DNA of 64,000 nt from Halohasta litchfieldiae (GTDB taxonomy: Archaea > Halobacteriota > Halobacteria > Halobacteriales > Haloferacaceae): assembly GCF_002788215.1 (NCBI RefSeq), contig NZ_CP024845.1, forward strand, positions 186,001 to 250,000, written 5' to 3'. The first letter of the stretch is position 1; every line of letters begins with the position of its first letter. A program made the translations under genes and the position numbers. This document shows, piece by piece, positions 42,955 to 53,232 of the stretch. Under the pieces are notes generated by a model, which ran no database searches, was not told the DNA's origin, and saw only the letters and a program-made list of their open reading frames with translations.

Positions 42955-43554
42955 CTACCGCATGACGACAGCGTCCTGTGGGTCGTACTCCATCTGTGTC
43001 GCCACAGTCGCGGCCACTTCGTCGCCGAACTCGCGGGCGACGAGATGGAATGCGAGGTCCAGCCCAGCGGTGACACCCCCAGCGGTCACGAGATCGCCGT
43101 CGTCGACCACCCGCCCGTCGACGAGATCGGCCCGTGAGTCTCGTAGTTCGTCGCGTGCGCTCGCGTGTGTCGTTGCTGGTCGACCGTCAGTCACTCCGGC
43201 CCGCGCCAGCAGCATCCCGCCGGTACAGACCGCTGCGAGGTCGACGCCCTCGTCGTGAAGTCGGGCGATTGCCTCAGGCAGGTCGCCCCGTTCGGCTTCA
43301 GCCCACGCGCCGGTCTCGCCGCGGGCCCCCCATTGGCCACCTGGCACGACCAGGAGATGGGGATCGAGGTCGTCGAGTCGGTGGTTGATGCCGATCCGGA
43401 GCCCGTGGCTCGCGGTGATCTCCGTTGCGTCGTCGAGTGTACAGAGCGTAACTTCGAGCTCCGCGCCCGCATTTCGGGCGTTCTCGAAGACCTCGAAGGG
43501 AGCGATGGCGTCGAGTTCGTCGACGCCCTCGAAGACGACGATTGCGATATGCAT
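42955..43554 (-). CDS. DJ-1/PfpI family protein
   Basis: 199 aa. IAIVVFEGVDELDAIAPFEVFENA at the start, HLLVVPGGQWGARG, then LAAVCTGGMLLARAGVTDGRPATTH with the nucleophile-elbow Cys, and the DGDLVTAGGVTAGLDLAFHLV stretch typical of the ThiJ/PfpI/AraC-N group. Members act as glyoxalases, deglycases or proteases/chaperones; the precise activity is unknown. The TRAP permease lies next, on the same strand. Confidence 0.85.
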   Translation of the reverse strand: MHIAIVVFEGVDELDAIAPFEVFENARNAGAELEVTLCTLDDATEITASHGLRIGINHRLDDLDPHLLVVPGGQWGARGETGAWAEAERGDLPEAIARLHDEGVDLAAVCTGGMLLARAGVTDGRPATTHASARDELRDSRADLVDGRVVDDGDLVTAGGVTAGLDLAFHLVAREFGDEVAATVATQMEYDPQDAVVMR

Positions 43555-43596
43555 GGCTGTGCTCGGCTGGGTGTCAAAAAAAGGGTTCCGCCGGTG

Positions 43597-45711
43597 TTAC
43601 TCGGTGTCAGGCTCGACCGAGGGGGTTGTCGACCCACCGGACGAACCAACGAGGTTTCGGATGTTTGCAACCGGGTTCGGTTTGCCGGTGATCGTCTGGA
43701 GGACGTACATCGCGATGATGGCCGCGAACGACCCGAACTGAACGACCCGCGAGGGGTGGACCATTGTCACGATTCCGAGCACGAAGAAGGCGACACCGGC
43801 ACCGAGCGAGACCGCCTTGCCGAAGCCGAAGCGGTAGTTGATGCCGTGGATCACCGCGATCGCGCCGATCATCGCCAGCGACCCCGAGATCAACGTCTGG
43901 GTGCCGAACTCCGCCGAGACGATCTCCGGATGGTAGATGAACGTGAACGGCAGAATGAACAGCGGCGCGGAGATCTTGATCGCCTCCAGGCAACTCTTCC
44001 AGAAGTCCGCCCCCGCGATCCCGCAGGCCACCGCCACACAGGTCGCGATCGGCGGCGTCAGCCCCGCGAGGATCGCCGCGTAGAACACGAAGAAGTGGCT
44101 CGCGAACTGCGGCAGCAGGAACTGGTTTGTCAGCGTCGGCGCGATCAGCAACGCGACGATCGTATACGAGGCGGTCGTCGGCATACCGAGTCCGAGGACG
44201 ATACAGATGATCATTGCTAAGATCGCCGCCACCAGCAGGATGCCGCCCGAGAGATCCATCAGCGTCAGCGAGATCTTGGTCGGCACGCCGGTCGCAGTGA
44301 GGATGTCGACGACGCCGTTGATCGCCGCGAGGATGATCGTCACTGGCGCGAGGACGACGACGCCCTCACGCATCCCGTTGAGCGTCTCCCAGACGCTCCG
44401 CGTGGCGGATTCGCCAGCCGTCTCGTCGCTAACACCAGTCAGCGACTGCAGCATCGGGATGATCGTCCCGGTGGCGACCATCGAGACCGCGGTGTAGAGC
44501 GCGGCGGTCATCACGGTGACCTGCACGATGCCCAGTAGGTAGATGAGGATGGCAAGCGGGAGGCCGTATTTGACGAGTTCGGTGAGGAACTCGCTGCGTG
44601 GCATCGCATCCTGGATCAGGATCTCAGGGTCGACGTCGTCGAGCTGCGGCACCGAGACGTAGTGGACCGCGATGGCGATCGTCACCACGAGGATCGCCGC
44701 CGGGATCAGCCCCGCGACGATCACGTCGGCGTAGGTGACGCCCGTAATGAGCGACGCCATAATGAAGGCTGCCGCACCCATGACCGGCGGCAGCACTTGG
44801 CCGGAAGTCGAGGCGACAGCCTCGATGGCTCCGGCGGTTTCGGGTTTCATCCCGTTGCGCTTCATCAGCGGGATCGTGAACGAACCGGTCATCCCGGCGT
44901 TTGCGGTCTGGCTCCCGTTGACCGAGCCGATGACTGCGCTCGCGAGAACCGCGGTTTGGGCAATCCCCGAATCGATGTACCGGGCCGACCGGAACGCCAG
45001 CCGCATGATGAGGTCGAACGCGCCGTAGGACTTCAGGAAGCCCGCATACAGCAGGAACAACGCGATCCACGCGGCGACGAGCTGGGTCAGGAAGCCGAAG
45101 AAGCCGTCGACGCTGATGACGAGCGTCCGCAGGATCCGCTCCCACGTGAGCCCGCCGTGTGAGAGCGCTCCCGGTGCGAACGCCCCGTAGCGCCCGTACA
45201 GAATGCCGAGGAAGATCACCGACAGGAACGTGAGTCCGAAGGAACGCCACGTGAGATAAATGATGACGAACGTGAACACGATCGCCATGATGTACTCGTT
45301 GGTAGCCGCCCGGCCGAGTCCGGAGACGTACAGCTCCTGGAAGTTCGTCGCGATGTAGGTGATCGTCACCAACACATCGAGCGCCGAAAACGTCAGTAGC
45401 CCGGCATGGAGTCGATTCCCGGGTCCGTAGGCCGTCTTCAAATCCTCGATGATGTGTCCGCGGCCGCCGCCCGCCATATCCATGAGCTCCGAGAGGACGT
45501 ACAGTTCGAGGACCCCACCGAGGAAAATCACCCCGTAGTAGGCCCGTGCCCACGTCTGGTCCCATGCGTACCAAATAATGACCGCCCAGAACGGGAGCGA
45601 ACACAGGATCAGCAGGTTCCGCAGCGAGAACGTCTCTGCATCCCCTGGCTGTTCGGTATCGAACCCGACCTCGGTGTCGGTCTCAGTCGACTCGTCGGTT
45701 GTATCACTCAT
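43597..45711 (-). CDS. TRAP transporter fused permease (4TM/12TM)
   Basis: 704 aa, about 17 hydrophobic helices. The small DctQ-like part (residues about 25-170) is fused to the large DctM-like part: IGSVNGSQTANAGMTGSFTIPLMKRNGMKPETAGAIEAVASTSGQVLPPVMGAAAFIMASL is diagnostic, as is VLGLGMPTTASYTIVALLIAPTL. Works with the TAXI-type binding protein encoded upstream (45841-46902) to import an organic acid or glutamate-like solute, driven by an ion gradient. USP and binding protein lie on the same strand: likely one unit. Confidence 0.95.
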   Translation of the reverse strand: MSDTTDESTETDTEVGFDTEQPGDAETFSLRNLLILCSLPFWAVIIWYAWDQTWARAYYGVIFLGGVLELYVLSELMDMAGGGRGHIIEDLKTAYGPGNRLHAGLLTFSALDVLVTITYIATNFQELYVSGLGRAATNEYIMAIVFTFVIIYLTWRSFGLTFLSVIFLGILYGRYGAFAPGALSHGGLTWERILRTLVISVDGFFGFLTQLVAAWIALFLLYAGFLKSYGAFDLIMRLAFRSARYIDSGIAQTAVLASAVIGSVNGSQTANAGMTGSFTIPLMKRNGMKPETAGAIEAVASTSGQVLPPVMGAAAFIMASLITGVTYADVIVAGLIPAAILVVTIAIAVHYVSVPQLDDVDPEILIQDAMPRSEFLTELVKYGLPLAILIYLLGIVQVTVMTAALYTAVSMVATGTIIPMLQSLTGVSDETAGESATRSVWETLNGMREGVVVLAPVTIILAAINGVVDILTATGVPTKISLTLMDLSGGILLVAAILAMIICIVLGLGMPTTASYTIVALLIAPTLTNQFLLPQFASHFFVFYAAILAGLTPPIATCVAVACGIAGADFWKSCLEAIKISAPLFILPFTFIYHPEIVSAEFGTQTLISGSLAMIGAIAVIHGINYRFGFGKAVSLGAGVAFFVLGIVTMVHPSRVVQFGSFAAIIAMYVLQTITGKPNPVANIRNLVGSSGGSTTPSVEPDTE

Positions 45712-45840
45712 AATTGGTCGATCCGTGTTCCTATCACGCCACGCTGCCCGTTCGACCGATAATTGTCTCTTTGCATGCTATGTGGTTGAAATATGGTTGG
45801 TCGTGTGTACTCCGTGAGGGGACCGACGGGGTGAGACGCG

Positions 45841-46902
45841 CTACTCGTTGGTCTCGCCGCGTGTCCACTCGTCGTTCCAGGCGTCGTTGGCCTCCCAGTA
45901 GTCGGCGACACCGGGGTGGACCTCCAGATCGGGGATAACCGCCTCGGTCATCGAGTCGACGCCCGAGTGGTCGAGGGCCGTCGGGTCGGCATCACGGATC
46001 GTATCGCCGTGTTCGGCCGAGAGGCGAGCGACTTCCTCGGTTGCTTCGGCGGGCACGTCCGGACCGAAGGCCCACTGACCGGCCAGCACCCACGAGGTGG
46101 TCGAATCGGTGATGCCGGTGACGTCCTGCTCCCAGCCGTAGGGTTCGAGCGTCTTCTTGAGTGCGCCCGGCGTCGCGTCGATGGCGTCCTCGAAGTTCTG
46201 GTCGACCTCCATGAGGTTGAGGTTGCCACCACTGCGGACGTCGACCTCCTGGACCCAACTCGAGAGCTCCGCGCCGTTGGCCCCGTACACACAGAGCGCG
46301 TCGACCCGGCCCTCCTCGACAGCGCCCGGAATGTCGCTGGTGTTGGAGTTGTTGATCTCGTTGTTCTCCCACAGCCCTGCCTCTTTGATGATCTCCTCGG
46401 TGAGGAGTCGCGTCCCGAAGCCGGGCTGGATCGGGTAGATCGTGTAGCCGCCGTCCTGGAGGTCGGCGGTCGACTCGATGCCCGAGTCCTCCATCGCAAC
46501 CCAGTGCATCTCGAGGTTCGTGAACACGAACCCTTGCATCGGCAGCGAGTCGACGGGCTCCTCGGCGAACGGCCCCTCCTCGTTCATCGCCTTCGACAGC
46601 GAGTTGTTGTCGACACCCATGCTGGAGATGTTGTCGCCGTCGAACTCGTAGAGGTTCGCCGTCCAGCCGTCGGTGACCTGCACCGAGATATCGAGGATAT
46701 CGCTGTGCTGGCTTGCCGCACGAGCAAGCGCCTGCCCGGCTTGCTGTGTCGAACTCCCCGAGGACGTTCCGCCGATGGAGATCTGGTAACTCTCGCTGTC
46801 ACCCTCGCCATCGCCACCACCGGTACAGCCCGCGGTCGTGATCACACCGAGTGTTGCAGCACCTTTGAGCATGTCCCGACGGCCGAGGTTATGTTCTGTC
46901 AT
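45841..46902 (-). CDS. TRAP transporter TAXI-family solute-binding lipoprotein
   Basis: Start set at ATG 46902 (MTEHNLGRRDMLKGAATLGVITTAGCTGGG), a Tat/lipobox signal; an ATG five codons earlier is also in frame. The mature part has ISIGGTSSGSSTQQAGQALARAAS, MEVDQ...YTIYPIQPGFGTRLLTEEIIKEAGL and VDALCVYGANGAELSSW, typical of TAXI proteins. Membrane-anchored ligand receptor for the permease 130 bp downstream. A universal stress gene (47071-47505) precedes it on the same strand. Confidence 0.9.
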   Translation of the reverse strand: MTEHNLGRRDMLKGAATLGVITTAGCTGGGDGEGDSESYQISIGGTSSGSSTQQAGQALARAASQHSDILDISVQVTDGWTANLYEFDGDNISSMGVDNNSLSKAMNEEGPFAEEPVDSLPMQGFVFTNLEMHWVAMEDSGIESTADLQDGGYTIYPIQPGFGTRLLTEEIIKEAGLWENNEINNSNTSDIPGAVEEGRVDALCVYGANGAELSSWVQEVDVRSGGNLNLMEVDQNFEDAIDATPGALKKTLEPYGWEQDVTGITDSTTSWVLAGQWAFGPDVPAEATEEVARLSAEHGDTIRDADPTALDHSGVDSMTEAVIPDLEVHPGVADYWEANDAWNDEWTRGETNE

Positions 46903-47070
46903 GAACGTTATACCCATTTTCGAAAGTCAGTATAAATCTAACGGTTGTAGTTAAAAAAGATAGATAATTTGAATGATTAGCCCATAATACAGGTTTGTGG
47001 TATGCGAAAGTTTAAAATAAGTAACACTATTTATCACCATATACTGCTCTTGTCGGCTATCAGTGTGGTG

Positions 47071-47505
47071 TTATCCGGCGACGAAGACCGGCCGCTCGCC
47101 CTGCAGAATGACGCCTTGCGTGACGCTCCCGAACACAGCCTTGCCGACCGGCGTTCGTCGCCGACCGGCGATGAGGATGGCCTCGACATCGAGCTCCTCG
47201 GCGGCCTCGATGATGCGGTCGGTCGGTTTCCCCTGTGTCTCGACGACGTCGACCGGCATGCCGGCGGCTTCGATTTCGTCGACGGCCTGTTCGACGGTCT
47301 CTGGAACACCCTGGAGCTCCCCGATGGCCTTGTTGACCGAGTCGATGATGGATTTGCCCGCCTCGTCGGGCATCGTGTCGACCTCCTCGTGAACATAAAG
47401 CACGGTCACGGTGATCTCGTCGTCTCCCGGCAGCGTCGTCAGCGTCTCGAGCTGTTTGGCGAGTCGATCTTCATCGCCGTCGACCGGTAGCAGCACGTGA
47501 TACAT
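47071..47505 (-). CDS. Universal stress protein (UspA family)
   Basis: 144 aa. YHVLLPVDGDEDRLAKQ at the start and the nucleotide-binding end GRRRTPVGKAVFGSVTQGVILQGERPVFVA (G-x2-G-x9-G(S/T) type). USPs next to TRAP transporters (as TeaD) bind ATP and modulate transport. It lies upstream of the TAXI protein on the same strand with about 170 bp between. Confidence 0.85.
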   Translation of the reverse strand: MYHVLLPVDGDEDRLAKQLETLTTLPGDDEITVTVLYVHEEVDTMPDEAGKSIIDSVNKAIGELQGVPETVEQAVDEIEAAGMPVDVVETQGKPTDRIIEAAEELDVEAILIAGRRRTPVGKAVFGSVTQGVILQGERPVFVAG

Positions 47506-47713
47506 AGCTCAGGATTCATCACGATATATAATATATGTTTCGAGACATTGGCATCGTGAAAAATTGACAACAGGATGAATGTATGAATCGGGAATCGGTT
47601 CGCTATCTGCGAGGGGCCGCTCGCGGCTCTCGGCCGCTACCGGCGAACTGCGTCGGTTGGCGGTCACGACCGGATCAATAATTATTAGCCACCCAGTGTA
47701 ACTATCAAATCTC

Positions 47714-48958
47714 GTGGACACCAACGACCGATCAATTGTCGGATTTGTAATGGTTAGCCACTCGATGGTCCACATTTACGAGCTGTCGGTGCCGATTTTG
47801 ATGACGGTGTGGCTGGTGGAGTTTTCGACGACATCGGCTGTCCTGGGGACGGCGGCGGCGATCGGCTACGGGTTGTTCGGCGTCGGTGCCCTGCCTGGCG
47901 GGCTGTTGGTCGATCGGTTCGGGTCCCGTCGGCTCATCGTCGCCTGTCTGGTCGGGATGTCTGCGTCCTTCATCGTCCTGAGCCTCGCACCGGGGGTCGT
48001 CGGCATCACGGTCGCCCTCGCGCTGTGGGGACTTGCCGCCAGCGTCTACCACCCGGCCGGACTGACACTCATCAGCAACGGGGTCCAGGATCGTGGGCAG
48101 GCCTTCGCCTACCACGGGATGGCTGGCAACGCTGGCATCGCTGGCGGCCCGCTTGTGACGGCGCTGCTCTTGCTCACCTTCGAGTGGCGGCTCGTGGCGG
48201 CAATCCTCGCTGTTCCGGCCGCGATCACGGCCGTCATCGGACTCACGGTCTCGTTCGATCCGACCGCCGCCGTCGGCGTCGATGACGGCGATCAGAATCA
48301 ACGCTCTCCGGCGAGCCTCGCAGCGTTCGGCAGCGAGACACGGCGGCTGTTTACGATCGGCTTTCTGTTGGTGTTCTGTATCGTCTCGTTCAACGGGCTC
48401 TACTACCGAGGGGTGCTAACCTTCCTGCCGGAGCTCCTCGGTGACTTCCTGACAGCGGCTGTCGGTGACCTCCAGCTCGGCCTCTTCGATCCCGACAGCC
48501 CGGTGGCCGCCGAGTTCGACCTCTCGCGGTATTTGTATGCCGGACTGCTGACCGTCGGCATCGGTGGTCAGTATCTGGGCGGTCGGCTCACCGACCGCAT
48601 CGAACCGGACCGTGGGCTGACGATCATGCTCGGTGTGCTCACGACTATCGCCATCGTGTTCGTTCCCCTGGTCGAAACCGGGCTTGCGGGGCTGTTGGTC
48701 GGGAGTTTCGTCCTCGGCGTCGCTCTGTTTGCGATCCAGCCACTGTCGCAGGCGACGATCGCCAAATACTCCCTGCCGGAGTCCCGCGGGCTGTCGTTCG
48801 GCTACACCTACCTCGCCATCTTCGGGATCGGTGCCCTCGGCGCGGCGATCACCGGCACAGTGCTCACCTACAGCTCCGTTTCGGTCATGTTCCTCGTCCT
48901 TGCGAGCTTTTCTGTGATCGGTGTCTCGCTGGGGATTACGCTGCTCCGGCGACAGTAG
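47714..48958 (+). CDS. MFS transporter
   Basis: 414 aa, start GTG 47714 (an ATG 12 codons on is possible). Twelve TM helices. LPGGLLVDRFGSRRLIVACLVGMSASFIVL is the loop 2-3 motif (G...D..G.R). A central soluble loop (FLPELLGDFLTAAVGDLQLGLFDPDSPVAAEF) is unusual in length. YLGGRLTDRIEPDRGL repeats the motif in the second half. Substrate unknown. Convergent with the next MFS gene (27 bp between stops). Confidence 0.85.
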   Translation: MDTNDRSIVGFVMVSHSMVHIYELSVPILMTVWLVEFSTTSAVLGTAAAIGYGLFGVGALPGGLLVDRFGSRRLIVACLVGMSASFIVLSLAPGVVGITVALALWGLAASVYHPAGLTLISNGVQDRGQAFAYHGMAGNAGIAGGPLVTALLLLTFEWRLVAAILAVPAAITAVIGLTVSFDPTAAVGVDDGDQNQRSPASLAAFGSETRRLFTIGFLLVFCIVSFNGLYYRGVLTFLPELLGDFLTAAVGDLQLGLFDPDSPVAAEFDLSRYLYAGLLTVGIGGQYLGGRLTDRIEPDRGLTIMLGVLTTIAIVFVPLVETGLAGLLVGSFVLGVALFAIQPLSQATIAKYSLPESRGLSFGYTYLAIFGIGALGAAITGTVLTYSSVSVMFLVLASFSVIGVSLGITLLRRQ

Positions 48959-48985
48959 CGCCTTGCCCAACCCCTTACATCCGAG

Positions 48986-50194
48986 TTACTCTTGGGAATC
49001 CGTGGAACCGACCGCCGCCTGAGACTGAGTTGGCGGCTCCTGGCGGATCACCCGGACGATAAACAGGGTTGCAAACAGCGAGAGCCCGGCGAGCATGAAC
49101 CAGCTGGCCCGATACCCCATCACGTCCGACAGATAGCCGAACGTCGGCGGGGCGACGAGCGCGCCGGTGACGAGGGCGAGCTGTCCGCCTCCGGTCGCGC
49201 TCCCCATCTCCTCGGCCGGGACCAGCGTTGCCATACAGGAAAAGTAGATGCCGGTAAAACCCAGTGCGAAAAAGCCGACTCCAACGAACAGCGCAGCCGC
49301 GAGCAGCCGACTGTCGACGAGACCGACAGCGACGAACAGCACGGCGCTGGCGGCGGCCTGAACAAGGAGAATCGTCCCGATTCGTCGCCGGGGCTCGCCC
49401 GGCAGTACATCACTCAGCCAGCCGGTGACGACACGGCCGGCGCTGCCCGAGACCTGGATCGCAGCGAGCACCAATCCGCCGAAGGAGACTGTCGCTCCCA
49501 CCGACTCATTGATGTAGATAATCGTGTAGCCGGTCGTTGTGAACAGTCCCGCGCCGAGACAGACCCCGACCACCGTCAGCGACAGGTAGGGGGTGTTGTC
49601 CAGGAGGGCACGATACTCGGGATACTCGGCCTCGTCGTCGACCGGTTGGCCCCGGTAGGCGATCCAGAAGGCGGCCGCGACGACGATTCCGACCGCCGCG
49701 GCAACGTAGAACCCAGCCTCCCAGAACAGTATCCCTGCGATCCCGGTCACCAGCAGCGCGCTCGCGCCGCTGCCGGCAGTCACGCCGACCTGTTTGATGC
49801 CGACCGCGAGGTTCTGTCGACCCACGGGTACGTTGTCGAAGATGGCCTTGTTCGTTCCCGGCATCGCCGTTCCGTACAGCGATCCAAGGAGGAAGGTCCC
49901 GATGAGTAACGTCGGGTACGACCACGCACCGGCGACGAGCACCGAGCCAATCGAGAGCCCGATCAGGCCGATCGTGAGCATCCGCCGCTCGCCGAACCGG
50001 TCTGTCATCGCACCCAGCGGGAGCAGAAACGCAGCGTAGCCGAGCGACAGCGCTGTCAGAACCAATCCGACCTGTGCTCCCGAGAGCCCGAACTCGTCCC
50101 GGAAAAAGGGTGTTGCAGCGAAGACGGTGTAGTAACAGATACTCGCCGCGAGTTGCCACAGGAACACGAGTGACAGAATCCGACGGACGTTCAT
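48986..50194 (-). CDS. MFS transporter
   Basis: About 402 aa from ATG 50194 (MNVRRILSLVFLWQLAASICYYTVFAATPFFRDEFGLSGAQVGLVLTALSLGYAAFLLPLGAMTDRFGERRM); a longer ORF upstream has no membrane or family character. Twelve TM segments with typical G-D-R-F-G-E-R-R motif. Substrate unknown, perhaps an organic anion. Tail AVGSTDSQE is polar. Confidence 0.85.
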   Translation of the reverse strand: MNVRRILSLVFLWQLAASICYYTVFAATPFFRDEFGLSGAQVGLVLTALSLGYAAFLLPLGAMTDRFGERRMLTIGLIGLSIGSVLVAGAWSYPTLLIGTFLLGSLYGTAMPGTNKAIFDNVPVGRQNLAVGIKQVGVTAGSGASALLVTGIAGILFWEAGFYVAAAVGIVVAAAFWIAYRGQPVDDEAEYPEYRALLDNTPYLSLTVVGVCLGAGLFTTTGYTIIYINESVGATVSFGGLVLAAIQVSGSAGRVVTGWLSDVLPGEPRRRIGTILLVQAAASAVLFVAVGLVDSRLLAAALFVGVGFFALGFTGIYFSCMATLVPAEEMGSATGGGQLALVTGALVAPPTFGYLSDVMGYRASWFMLAGLSLFATLFIVRVIRQEPPTQSQAAVGSTDSQE

Positions 50195-50610
50195 TGGCTC
50201 GCCCTTTGTTGAAGCCAGTATAAAATACTCAGCATTCCGTCGAGTCAATCGACACCTTCGAACTTCGTATAGCAGCATATAATTTATGTGTCGGCTACAC
50301 ATCGGCAATCACTGGATCGAACGTCGACACGATAGGTAACAGACTCCACAAACGGGTCGCTGACTCTTCGCGTTCGACACATCGCACCGATGACGACGTT
50401 GCAGTAGCACACATATCGTGTGACGGACGCGATATCGTCGCAGTCGATTGATCGAACCGAAGACGGAGCCCCGGGCCGACTACCTGGGAGCGATTTTTGG
50501 CACTCCAAGACGCGAGGCCGACCTTTGGAAGCGGGAGGTGGTCGCTGTAGCTGTTGGCCCTCTGTTGGTCGACCGTCGGATGTAGGTAGTCGGCAGCCGA
50601 ACCGCGAACT
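50195..50610. other. 416-bp intergenic stretch
   Basis: No gene or RNA recognised. Frames on the minus strand here are Arg/Ser-rich and look like chance. It contains the promoters of the MFS gene to the left and of the BtpA remnant to the right. Confidence 0.5.
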
Positions 50611-51420
50611 ATGACACTCCGCGCGTGGTTCGGAACCAACAGGCCGATCGTCGGGATGGTGCATCTCGACCCGCTTCCCGGGGCTCCAGGAGCCACAGAT
50701 GGGCTTGCAATCGTCTGTGAGGCCGCAGGGATGCTGATAGACTAGCCACAGGCGGCGTCGACGGCCTCATGATCGAAAACTACGGTGACGCCCCGTTCTA
50801 CCCCGACGGCGTGCCGAAACACACCGTCGCCGCGATGACACGCGTTGGGACTGCGGTTAGCGAGGCTGTCGACTGCCCCGTCGGCATCAACGTCCTGCGG
50901 AACGACGCCGAGGCGGCGCTCTCGGTCGCCGCAGTCATCGACGCCGACTACGTTCGGGTCAACGTCCACACCGGTGCGGTAGTTTCTGATCAGGGCGTCA
51001 TCGAGGGCCAGGCCCACGAAACCCTGCGACTCCGCGAGCAGCTCGGTGTCGACACGAAGATTCTGGCCGATGTCGACGTCAAACACGCCGCTCGCTGCCG
51101 AGCGCTCGGTCGGCAACCAGTTCGCCGATCTCGTCGAGCGAGGGCTGGCCGACGGCGTGATCGTCAGCGGCGCTGGGACCGGTGCGGCGGTCGACACAGA
51201 CACCCTCGAACGGATCGCCGCGGCTCGGTCCGACCGGGGTCTGTCGACGCCGCTTTTCGTCGGCAGCGGCCTCACCGCCGACTCGGTCGACCAACTGCTG
51301 GCCGTAGCTGACGGCGCGATCGTCGGCACTGCACTGAAAGACGGTGGCCAAACCACGAATCCGATCGATGTCGACCGGGTCGAGGCGTTGATGACTGCCG
51401 TCGAGGCAGTCCGTACGTAG
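50611..51420 (+). pseudogene. BtpA-family TIM-barrel protein with at least two frameshifts
   Basis: ATG 50611 begins MTLRAWFGTNRPIVGMVHLDPLPGAPG, the BtpA start, and runs to a TAG at 50743-50745. From about 50735 another frame continues (DRLATGGVDGLMIENYGDAPFYPDGVPKHTVAAMTRVG), then at about 51080 a further shift is needed to read AERSVGNQFADLVERGLADGVIVSGAGTGAAV...TPLFVGSGLTADSVDQLLAVADGAIVGTALK. Joined in the right frames it matches a full BtpA (about 270 aa), so it is broken or contains sequencing errors. Confidence 0.8.
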
Positions 51421-51784
51421 CCCACTCCGCAACCAGTATCAGAATTCAGACTTTTTTGCCGTTAGAGGTGTTCGGAAGTCGACCTCATTTCTCACATCAA
51501 TCGAGCGTTGCCGACTACCCGTTCCGATTCGACACGGTTGTTGGCGTGAGTTGAACGGAGCCGAGTCAATCACGATACCAATATCTATTAATTCGAAATC
51601 ACGATTCCGAATAACTGTGCTAACGTAATATCGTCTGTAGTAATAACAAATAGCGGATTTTGTGATTGCAGCTCAGACGATATTCTTGTTCACACCGGTA
51701 CTAAGTGGTTGTAGAACAGCGGATAAGATCCCTTATCGACTGTCGTACAGTCAGATTGAAGTGAGTGTGTGCGAACTCCTCTGT
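51421..51784. other. 364-bp intergenic stretch
   Basis: AT-rich between the BtpA remnant and the DUF5805 gene. No gene seen. The right part (about 51590-51660) is rich in TA and probably holds the promoter of the DUF5805/recombinase operon. Confidence 0.5.
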
Positions 51785-52180
51785 ATGGCCGAGGAGTCGG
51801 ATACTGAACGGTCGACTGTCATGACGTACGTCCCAGCGTATCAAAAACAGGAGTGGAAAGCCCACGCCGAAGAGCTCGGGATGAGTCAGGCCGAGTATGT
51901 CAGAACTATGGTACAAGCCGGGCGAAAGGGGTTCGAGATCGACACTGAGAGCCCAGATATGGAGGGGTCTTCTGACCCCTCTGACCCCAGGGGTAGCGGC
52001 CTCGAAACACGGGTCCTCGATGCGCTCGATTCGGCCGATTCGTTGTCGTGGGACGAGTTAGTCGACTCACTTTCGAACGATTTTGAGGATCGACTGGAGG
52101 AGACGCTCGACTCGTTACAGGATACAAACCGGATTCGGTACAGTGGCCGCGACGGCGGGTATCGGGTGGTCGACCAATGA
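51785..52180 (+). CDS. DUF5805 protein, partner of Xer-type recombinase
   Basis: 131 aa from ATG 51785. STVMTYVPAYQKQEWKAHAEELGMSQAEYVRTMVQAGRKG is the DUF5805 pattern (RHH-like helical start), with a C-terminal wHTH-like SLSWDELVDSLSNDFEDRLEETLDSLQDTNRIRYSGRDGGYRVV. Its stop overlaps the recombinase start (ATGA, 4 bp), so they are coupled; presumably a DNA-binding helper. Core-like GC content. Confidence 0.8.
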   Translation: MAEESDTERSTVMTYVPAYQKQEWKAHAEELGMSQAEYVRTMVQAGRKGFEIDTESPDMEGSSDPSDPRGSGLETRVLDALDSADSLSWDELVDSLSNDFEDRLEETLDSLQDTNRIRYSGRDGGYRVVDQ

Positions 52181-53232
52181 GTTCGACTGCTACCAACGAC
52201 GATCCGGACGATCCGATTGCGTACTTCCTCGAAGATCTCACGTTCCATGGGAAAACCGAGCGGACTCGGGAGGCCTACGGCAGAGTCCTCCGGCGGTTCG
52301 AGTCGTTTCTAGCCGACCGCACCGCTGGCTCGACAGCAACCCCCGCCGAAGCAACACACCGAGACTGTATGGCATGGGTCCATAGCCTTCGCGGAACAGT
52401 CGCCGACAGCACGATTGCCAGCTACGCCGCCTATCTCCACCGGTTTTACGCCTACATGACCCAAGTCGGCGTCTTCGAGGCGAACCCGATGACGCTGGTC
52501 GTCGAGGAGATGGACGAAACCATCGAGAAAGACCCCGCACGCCGTGAGATCGGCGTCGACCGAATGCGGTCATTTGTCTCCGGAATCCACCACCCACTCG
52601 ACCGTGCGCTCATCGTTACCCTACTTAAAACAGGAATGCGTGTTGGCGAACTCTGCAACCTCGATCTCCGTGATATCGCCCTCGACGATTCAGCAGTTGC
52701 GGCCGCCTTCGAGACAGATCCCCGGCCACAGCTCGATACCCGTCCGGATTCGCTCTACGTCGACAGCGACCCCTCGCGCGGTACAGTAGTCAACGGCGAG
52801 GAGCGAACCGCCTCGAACAAACGTAAACGACCAACGGTGATACCTATCGATGACGAGCTTAAAACCGAACTCAAACGCTGGCTTGCGGTACGGCCCGATA
52901 GCCAGTCGACTGCTGAACCGTTGTTCGTCTACACCGTGGGCGACTGGGGGGACCGACTCACGCCGCGAGCAGTCCGAAACGTGGTCTCCGACCATGCCCG
53001 CGAGATGGGCTGGTATCGCACGGGCGGTGACGCCTCCGAAAACGTCACGCCCCACTACTTCCGGCACTTTTTCACAACTCACCTCCGTGAGCGAACCGGC
53101 GACCGCGGCATCGTCAAATACCTCCGTGGCGACGTGGCCGACGACATCATCGACACTTACACCCACAACTGGGGCGATCAGGTCCGCGAAACGTACGAGG
53201 CCAACATCTACACGCTAACCGGTCGACAATAA
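52177..53232 (+). CDS. Xer-type tyrosine recombinase (chromosomal halobacterial type)
   Basis: 351 aa. An N-terminal SAM-like domain with YGRVLRRFESFLADR, then TGMRVGELCNLDLRD (Arg), a KRKRPTVIPID beta segment, HYFRHFFTTHL (His, Arg), YLRGDVADDIIDTYTH (nucleophile Tyr). The usual LGH is LRGD, a feature of the halobacterial group rather than a defect. GC-rich codons and the DUF5805 partner suggest a resident Xer-like function (chromosome dimer resolution or plasmid) rather than a recent element. Confidence 0.85.
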   Translation: MSSTATNDDPDDPIAYFLEDLTFHGKTERTREAYGRVLRRFESFLADRTAGSTATPAEATHRDCMAWVHSLRGTVADSTIASYAAYLHRFYAYMTQVGVFEANPMTLVVEEMDETIEKDPARREIGVDRMRSFVSGIHHPLDRALIVTLLKTGMRVGELCNLDLRDIALDDSAVAAAFETDPRPQLDTRPDSLYVDSDPSRGTVVNGEERTASNKRKRPTVIPIDDELKTELKRWLAVRPDSQSTAEPLFVYTVGDWGDRLTPRAVRNVVSDHAREMGWYRTGGDASENVTPHYFRHFFTTHLRERTGDRGIVKYLRGDVADDIIDTYTHNWGDQVRETYEANIYTLTGRQ

